From contig QEOQ01000316.1 in NCBI GenBank assembly GCA_010279815.1, positions 161,434 through 225,433 of the forward strand: 64,000 bases of DNA, read 5' to 3'. The stretch's first letter is position 1; each line of letters begins with the position of its first letter. The stretch is from Brachionus plicatilis. Its lineage: Eukaryota; Rotifera; Eurotatoria; Ploima; Brachionidae. Shown here in pieces: positions 34,443 to 45,780 of this stretch. The position numbers and the translations under genes were made by a program. Under the pieces are notes generated by a model, which worked only from the letters and a program-made list of their open reading frames with translations, was not told where the DNA came from and did not search any database.

Positions 34443-37400
34443 TCAATTTATAATTTGGGCATTTGGCTGTTCTGTGTTTTGATTTTTTGCTAAAGCTGCT
34501 TTTTTTTTCATTTCCTGGATGCGTTGACGAGCTGCTTCGGCTCTGGCTTTGCTCGCGGCAGTCTCAGTCGTTTTTGGTCCAGTCGAAATCTTTTTCTTTG
34601 GTGGTGCCTTAACAACTGGTTTGGTCTCACTCACCCAATTGTTCTTTCTCAATTCAGAGAGTTTTTCAAACATTTTATTTATATCCTCCACTTGCAAATA
34701 AACCATGTCCCAAAAGCCAGCTAGATCCTCATCACGAGTCACAAATTCTCCTTCTTTGAGAGGCAGTGAGTCATTTTTGGCACTCTTGACAATTTTTTTA
34801 ATTAAATTTTTGCTAGATTTTTTTCCTAAATAGTCTTACTATATTTTTGTCGCATAGACCCCTGAACTGTTTGAATTTTTGATTAATTAGCAGTTGACCC
34901 TTGCCAATGGCAGTCTGGATTTGGCCTTGGACATCTTCGTTTTTAACGCACTTTTCGTTTGTTTCATCAACATAGATCTGGAATTCGAGGCAAAGATTGT
35001 TTATTTGGTGAGCAGTCTTCTCCAAAAGACCGATGTAATAATGGCCGTCCTAAATTAATTTTGTGTTAATTTTTTAGTTTAAAAAATCGGCCAAAGACCA
35101 ACCATCAAAAAATTGCTTTTTAACATTTTAGCTTTTTATGGGGATTTTTTAGAAAATCATTTTTGTCTTTCTGTTCACGTGAGTAGAAATTATTAGGTTT
35201 AAATTTGGAAACAAAAGTGAAGATTTTTGTTGAGTAAATTTTTGATTTAAATTTTATCTCTTGGAAACATAATTAGATTAGTCGCGATAATGAATCAGAA
35301 GAATGCTTGGGAGAAACAAAAAAGAAGAGAAATTGGTGTATTGTCAATGAATAAAAAAACTTTTGATTTTTAATTAAAATATTTGCCAAATTTCCTCAAC
35401 TATTTCAATTATTTTTTTAACCATTGTTCAAGATGATGGCGATTAAACAATGGTAGACAATTCATTTATTTTAATTTGGTATCTTTTTATTTCGTAATCC
35501 AGAGTTTTTTTATCCAAAAGGATTAAATCAATTAGATCTAGTATTTTTTTCTTTGGTTTTAGGCTCAACCACAAGGCCCATTGATTCAAAAAAGAATGAT
35601 TCAAAATTAAATAAAAATTTTAAATTATAACAATTTTTGCTTAATTTATTTTTAAAATTATACATTAAAAAAAATTCACGAGTAAATTTTTTATTTTATC
35701 ATAATCAATTTAAAAGAGTCTAAAAATAAATTCTATTTTTGGCTAATTCGTTTTTAGTCAAAATTCGATCAAAATGTTTTAAAAATGTTTTAGATTATTA
35801 AGATGATTAAATAGAGAAAAAGCGAGTAATGTGTTTTCAAAAAATTTTTTCTTAAATATTTTTAAATGACCAAAAAGAAACACAAAAATAAAAAAATTCA
35901 ATTCAAAAATATATAACTTAAACTTGATTTAAATTTTAAAAAATAATCTAAATATAAAAGAGCATCTTATTAACACAAAATTTCCTGTTGAAAGGAAAAC
36001 CTTAATGTGCTAAAATTTTCCTTTATTTTATTTTTTTTTCTGCTTTGATTATAAAAGAATTTTTTAATCTTTTAGTTAAATTCTTTCAAAGGAAAATTTA
36101 TGAAAAACACCAATTTTCAGTCAAATTTTAAAAATTGAATTTTTTATGACATTTGTTTTATAAAATAATTTTTTTAATTAAAAAATAAAATAAATCTATT
36201 GACTAAGTAAAAACGTAATTGCCTTTTAATTTATTTAAATGATGCTCAATTCGAATGTAATTCAATTTTTTTTTAACATCCCTAAATTTGAATTGATATT
36301 TTAAATTTAAATATATCAGATAAGAAGGAAATTAAATTAATGATGTCAAATTTGAGAAAAATTGAGAGCAAATTTTTACTTATCTTGTCAAATTGAGCTA
36401 ATTTGAATTCACTTTTCAAAATTTTGGAAAACAACGCCTCGACATAATTGAACAAAAACAGATAAAATTTAAATAATTTGGCAATTTGGTGTTTGAAATA
36501 AAAATTTAATGATCTTTTTTAAAATTAATCGAAGAAAGAATTTTTCCTTAACATTTATTTTAACAGAAATGTTCTAACATTTAAAAAAAGAGAAGAAAAT
36601 TTCAATTTATCTTATAATTTTTTCTATATTTATTTTAACTGTTTAACTCTAAATCTAAATTCTATTTTTTATTCTCAGACAAAAACAAATAAATAATAGA
36701 AAAAAACTTGATTTTTAAGATTCTAACCATTAATCAACTATTTTTAATCATTTTTTATTTGTTTTTATATCTGTGACAAAGCACCGTCAAATTAAAAAAA
36801 ACAAAATTCAAAAAGATAAATTGTCTCAAAAGGATTATGAACTTTCTTTCCAAGAAATGTGAGATTGTTGGAGTTATTTCACATTAAATCAACAAAATCA
36901 AGATTAAAAATTTGCAAAGAGATTTCCAAATATTTCTCCTTTATCTCATTATTTTATTTATTTTATTAACTCGAAAACCAAATACATTAAATAAATTTTC
37001 TATTATTTAGATTATTTATACAATTATATTGCTTCTTTAAAACGATGAATTCGTCATATTTTACGTACAGTAAGAAATGCTAATTTTCAATAAAAATTCA
37101 GTGAAAAAAAATTTTAATTTTTCCAAAAAAACCTAAATTTCTATTAAAATTTATTTAAAATTATTTGAAAATTTAATAAAATAAAATTTGATTGATTTTT
37201 TGACGGGATGGTCAAATTGATTTCATTTCGATTCTTTTCAATTTAGAATATTTTAAATAATTTCTTCATTAAAAGAGAATCAAAAAAATAAAAATAAAAT
37301 ACTTAATTTTAAAAAAATTTGCTTAGTGCAGTAATAAGTCTGCAAAAAACTCTGCAATTTTCTGCATTTACACGCCGCTTTTAAAAGATGCACATTTTTT

Positions 37401-40400
37401 TATATTTCATATCTAGTAAGAACTCTTTTGAATAAGTCAGAACATACAGCTGGTAATTTTATAGTTTGAACAATTTTTAAAGTTTTAATTTTGAACAAAT
37501 ATAAATCTATAAATTAAAAAAAATAAAATAAAATAATTTTAAGTGTTTCTCTCAACAGAATTGTCAACTATTTATTAATTATTTGTGTAAAAAAATCAAT
37601 GTATTTCAATCAACTATGCAATTACTTTGCAGAGTTTTTGCAGACATATTTTCGAATTAAAAAAAGTTGCTAAAATAATAAGCATTTTATAGTAGCTGAT
37701 ATTAAACTAAATTATTAATATTGGATTAAATAAAACTTCGAAACCACCTTTTTCAATCAATTTCAATTCATGATCAATTTTTATAAAAGAAGATAAAATT
37801 AAAATGAGTTTAAATTCAAAACCTTTTAATTTTATCTACAAATCGTTGAATTTAAAGTAAAAAAAACTATCTTTCATTGATCTTTTTTACATTATCATTA
37901 AATCAAATAGACTAAAGTCTCGTCTCGTTACTTGCTTATAAAGATTTTCTTTTATTTTTTTATAAAATAAGGTAAACCTGTAATAATTTCAATTAATTTT
38001 TTTAGATGACTTATAAATCTTTTACATTTTTCGACCTTCAAAGTTTCCAAAATCATTTATTGGTTTAAGCAGCCTAAAATTTCATTTTTTCTAAAAAAAC
38101 TTTTTTAAATTGTTCCAAACTCTTCTTATCATTATTTTGATGAGTCTAGAATATTTAAAAAAAATCAAAAAAAAAAAAATTGGAAAGATTAAAATCAGCG
38201 AAAAGATAAACATGTTGCAAAGAAAATTTGTTTGTTAGGCTTCAAAAAAGACCAAGATTATAATTAGGGAATAATTTTTTTTTTCATAAAAACTTTTAAA
38301 TTTACATTTTAAAGTATTTAGCTTTGATAAAATAAACAAAAATTTTTAAAATTACTGTCTTAATTCGTTTCGACATTGAATTTTGAAAGAATGGTTACCT
38401 TTTCTTTTAAATTTTTTTTATAATAACTCACCTTACAATTTATTAGAAATTTAAAAGAAAAACTGATGAAAAATAGCTCAAGAAATATTGTTGTTAAATT
38501 TTTTTCAAATAATTTTGGATTAAAAATCTTTTTTTGTTTTTTTATTTTTAAGGAATTAAAATTTTAATGTTTACTTTTATAAAAAATTCAAATAAATAAA
38601 GTCTTAAAGATAGGGGCACTAGCCTGTTTCAAATATTGACCATTTTTATTTTATAAATTGCTTTTTTTGGTGATGTATCAATTCATAGAAAATCAATAAA
38701 CTAAAAAAACTCGTAGAATAAATTTTGGTAGAAAAATATTTCATAGATATATAACCATAGAATTTTTTTTTCCTAGAAATTATGTTTTGATTTTTAATAG
38801 AAAAATACCAAGACAAAATTAAATTTAAATTGTCCTTTAGAACGTATACGTTTTTTTACTTTTGCAATAAATATTTTTCAATTAAAATTTTAGTTTTTTG
38901 TATATTAAAGGAAAATTTTAAATATTTTTTCAATTAATTGTCTATGAAAATTTGCGAGAGATAATTATTCTGGATAAATAATAAATATTTATGAATCATT
39001 TATCTATATTTTATCCTTTAAAAAAAAAAATTTGTGAAAATAATTCCATGAAATAATTTTTCCACCTTGAGATAACTTGTTGAAATAATTAAAATATGGA
39101 TTTTTATATTGAAGTATTCTTTCTTTTTATAATTGGTGAATTTAATCTTTTTTTGATACCTTTTTATGATACCAAAAAATATAAGCCATTTTATTAAAAC
39201 ATGCTTCTCTTGATTTAACCTTGAGTTGAGACAAAAATCGTAATTAAATAATAAATTAAAAAATCGCAAAAAACTTTATTAATTTAGCAAAATGAAATTT
39301 TCTTAAATGAAATTAATTTTATTAGGAAAATCACATCAACTTATAAATGATTAGTTTCTATTCCTTATGTTTCTTCAAAACATCTAGTTAAAAAATACGG
39401 AAAATTAATATCTCTTAACGCTTTCGGTTCTGGTGGATAACTAGGTAAAGTTTTCATTTTGTCTATCAGCGTCCAATGACCGCATTTTTAAATTTTTTTA
39501 AAATTTAATCTCAAGGAGGCTTAGCTCGACACAGATAAAACAAGTAAATAAATAATATAGAACCATTTTAGTGAATGTTTAATTATTTTTTTTTCTAATT
39601 TAATAAAAATTGTATAATTTTTTTTTATGTAATTTTATTATTACAATAGAAATAAAAATATAAATTTGTTATTAAGTTCAGTAATTTTGTTTTTATTTCA
39701 ATTTTAATAACATAATTAATAGTCACATGTCTTTTAATATACTCCCCTTAATCTAAATTATATATATTAAATAAAATTAAATAAATTAATCTCAATAAGT
39801 GTTATACAAATCTTTAATTGAGTTATCTTTTTTTATTTCACATTAGTCTCTCTCAAAAAACAAAAGCAGACTTAATTTGATAATATGTACAGAGATAAAC
39901 AATTTTTACATGTATTAAAAAATAATTTAATTAATTAAATTTATCATTTTAATATAGCTGTTAATGTATGGAACTTTTTTTTTCGAATCTAATTTCTATT
40001 ATTTTCGTTCCAGTCTTTGGCCTTTGGTTTTCTACCGCTCTTTTTTTTCGAATCCAATATTTTTAAATAATAAAATTTCGCAAATTAACTTTTGTATTTT
40101 TTTTTACTTCATCTTTTTTGTAAATAATTGTATAAAGTTTATTTGATTCGTTTTTTAGGTTTTTGTATTTTGATTTTAGCCTTTTTAATAAGCTTTTTTT
40201 ATTAATGATCAACTTTGTACTTTAAATGGTTAAAAACCGATCATAATTTTATGAAATAAAATTTTAATTTAAAAACAAAAAAATTTTCTTCCCTATCAAA
40301 TTTTGAATCCCCGTCAAATTCTCTTTAGAATAAAAAAAAAATTTCAATTTTGCATTGGAATCAAAAAAGTTATGGAGGTCTTTTCGGATTAGTGATCGGT

Positions 40401-43400
40401 TTTACCCCTTTTTGCTACAGTCACAAGTGGATTTCTGATAAAATTAAATAAATGAAAAGGCCAAAAAAATCTCAATTTTTTTAATATTTTATTATTTTCT
40501 AATAAATTTTGAAAAAGGTAGTTTCTACTTATTTGTTTATATTTTTAACAAAAGTTACTTTTTTTTTACTAATTTTTACGTACATTTAGGTAAAAAAAAA
40601 GGTAAAATATGGTAAAAAAAATTAAGAAATTTTTATTTTTCCTAATAAACTGGCAGTCCGACCATACTCCATTTTTATTCAACACTATAAAACAAAAAAT
40701 AACACAAATTTAATCTATTAAATTTTAAGAATTATTTACTTTTCCTAATCGACTTGAATTTGTGTTATGTTTCAAAATTTATTAGAAAATAATAAAAGAT
40801 TCAAAAAATTGAGCTTTTTTTTTTGGCTTTTTTATATTTACCAATTTTTACGAAAATTCACTTTTTGTTACAAAGTAAATTTACGCAAAATTCCCCTAAA
40901 TCCACTTGTCAAATCGGCACTGCTTAATTATCATTAGATATTTTTGTCGAGATTATGTCACAAGTCCAAAAAAATATAAAGGCTGGAAAAAGAAATTATT
41001 CCTAAAAAATTGTCCTTTATTTCTTTCTTCTAAATTTATTTTTTCAGCTGATTTTTATTTCTACCAGCAAAAATATTTTTTTACCAGAAAATTTTTTCAC
41101 TTATATTCTAATTATTTTTTCCCACAGCATTTTTTAAGTAATAAAAAAATTTACAAAGAGCTCATTATAAAAGTGGTTTTGTAGTAATATCACATAGGTG
41201 TCCATTAGGCTAAATCTCTGACAAGTATCTTTAAAAGTAAGGCATCGTGAAATTCATACAAAACTTCCAGTACAAAAATTAAAAAATTTTATAACTTTTG
41301 TTCTAAATGTCAAAAACTTGTTCTGTAAATGAAACAAAGTGAAACAACTGTTGTTTCACCTTCTGCAGAAGTCTGCAAAATCTGTGCAAAATCTGAAAAA
41401 TTGTACCCTATTTAAAAGTATTAAAAATAAAGCGGAATTTATTTGCACAGATTTTGCAGACTTCTGCAGAAGGTGAAACAACAGTTGTTTCACTTTGTTT
41501 CATTTACAGAACAAGTTTTTGACATTTAGAACAAAAGTTATAAAATTTTTTAATTTTTGTACTGGAAGTTTTGTATGAAATTTCACAATGGCTAAAAGTA
41601 AAATGTTTACCAATAGGCTAAAAATGTAAAAAAGGTCAACCATCGAAGACTAGATCTGCATTACAACGTCAGCCAAGTGAAAATAGTGAAGATTTTGCTA
41701 TTTCTCGTAGTGAAAATGCAATGGACACAATTCCATCTAACCAAGCTTCTCAAATAATTCAGGTAATGGCTAATGAAAATGAAATTTGTCAACCAGCAAA
41801 AAAAAGAGGAAGACCAAAAAAGAATTAAAATTTTTTATTTTTTGAATACGGGGCAATTAGAAAAAAAAACTCAGCAGCTTCATCCATATTTTTTTGGCAT
41901 ATTCTAATAGAACACGATGCGCTGATCAATATTACATGTGAAATTTTTCTAATTACTTAATTTTTTCATATTGTAAGGCCACTCAAAGTTTGAACCTTTT
42001 ATAGATGGTGGAATTTTTGTTTTAGGATAGAAAAGTTGCTACTAATAATTTTTTTTTCTGAAAAATTTCTCTCAGGATTTCGAAAATGCTATCAGTTTTT
42101 TTATATCACTTTTTCTTTTTATCAAAAAATTAAGAAAAATTCAAAAAATAATTTTTCTCTTCCAGAGCGTCAGGTGCGATAAAACGTTAAGACAAAAATT
42201 TTCTGAGACACATCATTTTATTTTATTTTAGGCCACTAATAACATATTAAAATATCTAAGATTGGAAAACTTGGCTTCCTTTGCTTTTTAAGAAACAAAA
42301 ACTGTTAAAAAAGCAAAAACTTTTTTTAATTTAAAAAATAAATGAAATATGCCTAATATGATGGAAATATTAATTTTTTAGGACAAAATATTAATCTGCG
42401 TATATGAAAACCAAATAAAATTCCATTAATGATGGCCCTTTTTATTTTTATTTGAGTTTATACCATTTTTTTCTAGCAAAGAATAGTCAAAATAGCTAAA
42501 TTTTGTTGCTTGATTCTTAATTCATTTTTCTTAGCTAGAATTTAAGATGTTAATCAAGCTTTATATTTTTTTTGTAAGCTCACCAAAATCTCTACAAAAA
42601 TTAATTTAATTCTGAAATATTTTTTTATAAAAATCGTGTTTTGAATTTGATTTTTGTTTGATTTCTTAAGCCACTTAATAAAAATATATAAATAAAACTC
42701 TATCTGTTTTAAATTTTAAAAAAATAAAATTATTTAGAATATCACTAATTATAAGTGTGCTGTTTGTCCTACTCGATTTAATAATCGATTAAGGGCTTCT
42801 CAGAATGCTAATAGGCATAAAGTTCGGATTTTGTCTAAATGGTTAAATCATGCGATTCGAAAACTTAAAAGCATGGTCACATTTTTTTGTGAACAATTGT
42901 TCACATTTTCCACTAGACCCATAATTTCTTTTTCAAAAAAAAATTTATTTTTAGGAATTATTTCTTTTTTTTTTAAAAAATTATTTTTTTACGGAATAAT
43001 TTCTTTTTCTAAAAAAGAATTTATTTTTTATGGAATAAATTCTTTTTCCAAAAAAAATTTATTTTTATGAAAATATTTAGGAATAATTTTTTTTTTTTTT
43101 AAGTATTTTTTACAGAATAATTTCTTTTTCTAAAAAAGAATTTATTTTTTATTTAATTTTTTAGGAATAATTTTTTTTTAAAAAAATTTAATTTCATGGA
43201 AATTTTTTAGAGTAGTATTTCTTTTCATCTTATAAATTTTTTTTTTTCTTCGGTTAAATTCTCAACATTTAACTCATAAAAGAGACCATTTATTTCTAAA
43301 TGACCATGAGTATCAAGTCCAAAATGTGATTATTTTGTTTACATAATCTCTGGTCACATATTTGGTGACCAAAATAGATAAATAAAAAAATAAAAAAATT

Positions 43401-45107
43401 TTTCGAGTCCAGTTTTTATTTTTTGTGAACATTAATTTTAGAATAAAAGTTTAATTTTAAATGCAAATAAAAAAAAAGATAAATTCCAATTCCTTTTTTT
43501 ATTAGTTTTTATGTTTTTTTGCCATATACAACTTTACACAAATCAATATTTTCATCCATAATTTTAACTTTTCAACTAAATAATTTTTTTTTGAATTTTG
43601 AATAGAATGATGAAATCTAAATTGTAATTTTTAGCTTAATCATAGTGTAAAAGAATAAGAGTTCAAATTTATCTAAGCATTATAAAATAGTGTTTTTAAA
43701 TTTTTGTCTTTTTTAAATTATTTAATTTTTATTTTTTTAATCTAAAATTTGGTGAACATTTTTTTTTTATGTGACCAGCTTATGTTCACCAAATATGTGA
43801 CCAGAGATTATGTGAACAAAATGTTCACATTTTGGACTTGATACTCATGGTCACATTTTTTTGTGAACAATTGTTCACATTTTCCACTAGACCCGAAATT
43901 ATTCAATAAAAAATAAATTTTTTTTAGAAAAAGAATTTATTCCTAAAAAAATTCAAAAAAAAAAAAACCTCCCCAAAGAACCAGTGCCATCTAGAATAAT
44001 TAAAAAAAATCAACTTACATGAGCCTGATCGGTTGTGTTCGCCTCCTCATTGCATTCAGTGAGCTCCTCTTGTTTTCCATTATGGACCACTAGTTCATCT
44101 GTCATGTGTTGGCTCTGATCTGGGTCCATTGCATCGCCATCCACTTTTTCCTCCTGCACATTCAGCCGCACACTCAGCTCACTCTTGTAGACTTGGGCGT
44201 CATGGTCACACGCGCTCGGCTGCCTTGCACTCGACGTGTACCGCCTAAAGCCGGGCTTCACATCATAGTACCTGTCGGTGCACAGCGCTTTCGACGACTT
44301 CAAGTAGATGCTCTTGAGCGAGTCGGCCTTGTCGTCCTTGAACTCATATTTGTCGTAGCCATTGAGAAGACAGGTGAGCTTCAAGTAGGACAATTGGCGC
44401 GCGCTAGCATTGGGCGAGAGCCGAGGCGAGCTCTTGTGCCGGTAGGAAGAGTCGGACGAGCTGGACGACAGCGAGGACGTGTAGCTGTAATTGTTGTCCG
44501 GCTGGGGTGGTGCACATTGGTTTGTCTGAGCGGTCTGGCTGACGTCAGAGTGGGCTGAGGTGAGGGCCTCGCTGGGCGAAGCAGAGGCGAGGAGTTTGTC
44601 GCGGCTCTTGGAGCGCCACTTGCGCATCTGAAACGGCGAAAATGTGCTCCTGAACAGATGAAATATGGAAGACTGTGAGCGCGACTTGGCCATGGGCGCG
44701 ACCAGCTTTATTTGAATGGGAATTTCGACTTCTTCTGGATGGGGCTGGAGAGTGTCGTTGAGTGGCGGAGACTCGATGGTGGACGTCGACGACGAGTTGG
44801 ACGAGGACGGCAGCGACTTGCTCTCCTTCATGGCCTCGATGTAGCTGAAGTTGCGCTCGAGCCGGCTCGCCTCGGCCAAGCTGGGCGCGCACGTCGACGC
44901 ATAGTATCGGCTGGTCGGCTTGCAGCGCGTTATCGTGCTCGTCGTCTTGAGACTGTTGTGCTGGTAGCTGATGGGCAGCGTGTTTTTTATGTAGCGGGTG
45001 GTCGATGGCTGGCCCGCTTTGCTGGTGTACGTCTTGGACGAGCTGGACAGCGAGGCTTTGTTTGTTGTAGAGCATGTTGTCGTTGTGTATGCTGAGTAAG
45101 TGGCCAT
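34443..45107 (-). CDS. DLGAP: DLGAP/SAPAP (GKAP) synaptic scaffold homologue
   Basis: Three exons: 44019-45107 (363 codons), 34840-35049 (70) and 34443-34784 (113 plus stop), all phase 0, giving 546 residues. The last two carry the GKAP-homology domain: DGHYYIGLLEKTAHQINNLC, GQIQTAIGKGQLLINQKF, QFRGLCDKN, then DEDLAGFWDMVYLQVEDINK and LSELRKNNW, matching vertebrate DLGAP (DGHWFLKLL, AVGSAQLL, DLAGFWDMLQLSIE, LKANNW). They are joined by a 55-nt intron. DLGAPs link PSD-95/Dlg to Shank at synapses. The vertebrate C-terminal Shank-binding ligand (QTRL) is absent; this protein ends NAQIIN. The first exon is Ser/Thr-rich, GC-rich, starts MATYSAYTTTTCS and ends at GCTCAT|GTAAGT. Assigning it to the same gene across 9 kb rests on strand, phase, and a DGH boundary like that of vertebrates; it could be a separate gene. 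Confidence 0.75.
37339..37645. mobile_element. ~300-bp inverted-repeat element, TCTGCAAAAA ends
   Basis: GTCTGCAAAAAACTCTGCAA at 37339-37358 is mirrored by TTGCAGAGTTTTTGCAGAC at 37627-37645. The TCTGCAA blocks recall the inner part of the GCATTGTGAATTTT family, so this may be a decayed member. Confidence 0.5.
40400..40910. mobile_element. ~500-bp foldback element
   Basis: CAAGTGGATTT near 40430 pairs with AAATCCACTTG near 40898. Inner segments GGCCAAAAAAATCTCAATTT and TTATTATTTTCTAATAAATT (40458-40512) are inverted at 40768-40825. Outer ends resemble CAGT...ACTG. Boundaries are approximate. Confidence 0.55.
41243..41590. mobile_element. 348-bp near-perfect palindromic MITE
   Basis: CATCGTGAAATTCATACAAA and its complement at the right (TTTGTATGAAATTTCACAAT, ending G) delimit arms of about 145 bp that match almost base for base (ACTTCCAGTACAAAAATT, GAAACAAAGTGAAACAACTG, TTCTGCAGAAGTCTGCAAAA), with a loop of about 55 bp. 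The best-preserved member of the GCATTGTGAATTTT-type family here. Confidence 0.85.
41634..41828 (+). pseudogene. C-terminal fragment with AT-hook
   Basis: An open frame reads QPSKTRSALQRQPSENSEDF, AISRSENAMDTIPSNQASQI, then ends CQPAKKRGRPKKN and TAA. KKRGRPKK is a canonical AT-hook DNA-binding motif. There is no start codon; a possible acceptor (AAAAAG) precedes GTCAACC. It directly follows the palindromic MITE, and no other exon is recognised, so it is either a terminal exon of an unseen gene or a captured or decayed fragment. Confidence 0.4.
42732..42872 (+). pseudogene. Cys/His exon-like fragment cut by an element
   Basis: After an acceptor-like AATTATTTAG the frame reads NITNYKCAVCPTRFNNRLRA, SQNANRHKVRILSKWLNHAI, RKLKS and then enters the inverted-repeat element at 42873. 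CxxC followed by spaced His is zinc-finger-like but not canonical C2H2. Probably a decayed exon of a transposon or host gene. Confidence 0.35.
42873..43895. mobile_element. Composite GGTCACA/TGTGAACA inverted-repeat element
   Basis: A ~49-bp block (CATGGTCACATTTTTTTGTG, AACAATTGTTCACATTTTCC, ACTAGACCC) occurs as a direct repeat at both ends (42873-42922 and 43846-43894). Between them, 43300-43385 (GACCATGAGTATCAAGTCCA ...) is the reverse complement of 43765-43852. A related element lies at 59849-60135. Confidence 0.65.
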
Positions 45108-45116
45108 GGTCAGTAG

Positions 45117-45780
45117 GCTTGGTGTTGGTCGATTTTTGTCTGATTTGTTGTTAATTATCTAAAATTTGCATTATCTAAAAAATTGATAAAATTTATTTTT
45201 TATTTTTTTTTTTTGGGTTTGGGGTCTGTGACGTAATAAATTGTGAAAAGTGAAATTTGGAAGTTTTTTTTTGGCGTTATGAACCCTGCTGAACAAAAAT
45301 GGGATTTTTTGGTGATGTTAATTTTTTTGTCTGATTTTGTGCTGATTATCTTAAATTTGATAAAATTAATTTTTTATTTTTTTGGGGTCTGTGACGTAAT
45401 AAATTTAGGATTAAATATTTTTTTGTTGGCTTTTTGAACCCGGCTGAACAAAATATAATTTTTTGGTGTTGTTTGATTTGTTATTAATTAATTTACTAAA
45501 ATTTGCATTATCTAAAAAATTGGTAATTTTATTTTTTTTTGGGGTCTGTGACTTAATAAATTGAGAAAAATGGAATTTGGAAGTTGTTTTTCTTTTTTTT
45601 GGCTTTTTTTAACTCTTCTGAACAAAATTAGGATCTTTTGATAGTGTTCGATTTTTGTCTGATTTTGTATTAAATATTAAATTTTTGAATTAATTAATCT
45701 AAAAAAATAATTCAAATAAAATATTTTTTAAGGTCTGTGACGTAATAAATTGAGAAAAGTGAATTTTATTTTGGCTTTTT
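45117..45780. repeat. Diverged tandem repeats upstream of DLGAP start
   Basis: Units of roughly 160 bp share GGGTCTGTGACGTAATAAAT, GAACAAAAT.GGATTTTTTGG, and TTTTTGTCTGATTTTGTG in order. They look like older, diverged relatives of the adjoining 125-bp array. They cover the region immediately 5' of the ATG at 45107. Confidence 0.7.
45229..45745 (-). promoter_or_regulatory. Array of TGACGTAA (CRE/ATF-like) sites
   Basis: TGACGTAA occurs at 45229-45236, 45392-45399 and 45738-45745, and a variant TGACTTAA at 45549-45556, each within CTGTGACNTAATAAA. They are 120-640 bp upstream of the DLGAP start codon. TGACGTAA is a CREB/ATF-type half-palindromic site. Because they are carried by repeat units, function is only suggested. 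Confidence 0.35.

Larger units (their letters stand above)
35050..44018 (-). other. ~9-kb DLGAP intron with many foldback elements
   Basis: Runs from the GTAAGT donor (44018) to the TTTAG acceptor (35050). It contains inverted-repeat elements at 37339-37645, 40400-40910, 41243-41590 and 42873-43895, plus two plus-strand coding fragments (41634-41828, 42732-42872). The rest is AT-rich with no recognised exon. Confidence 0.55.

Noticed and set aside
44545..45095. Long alternative frames on both strands in the DLGAP first exon
   Set aside because: High G+C removes stop codons in all frames; the minus frame with ATG at 45107 and a GTAAGT donor is the best supported.
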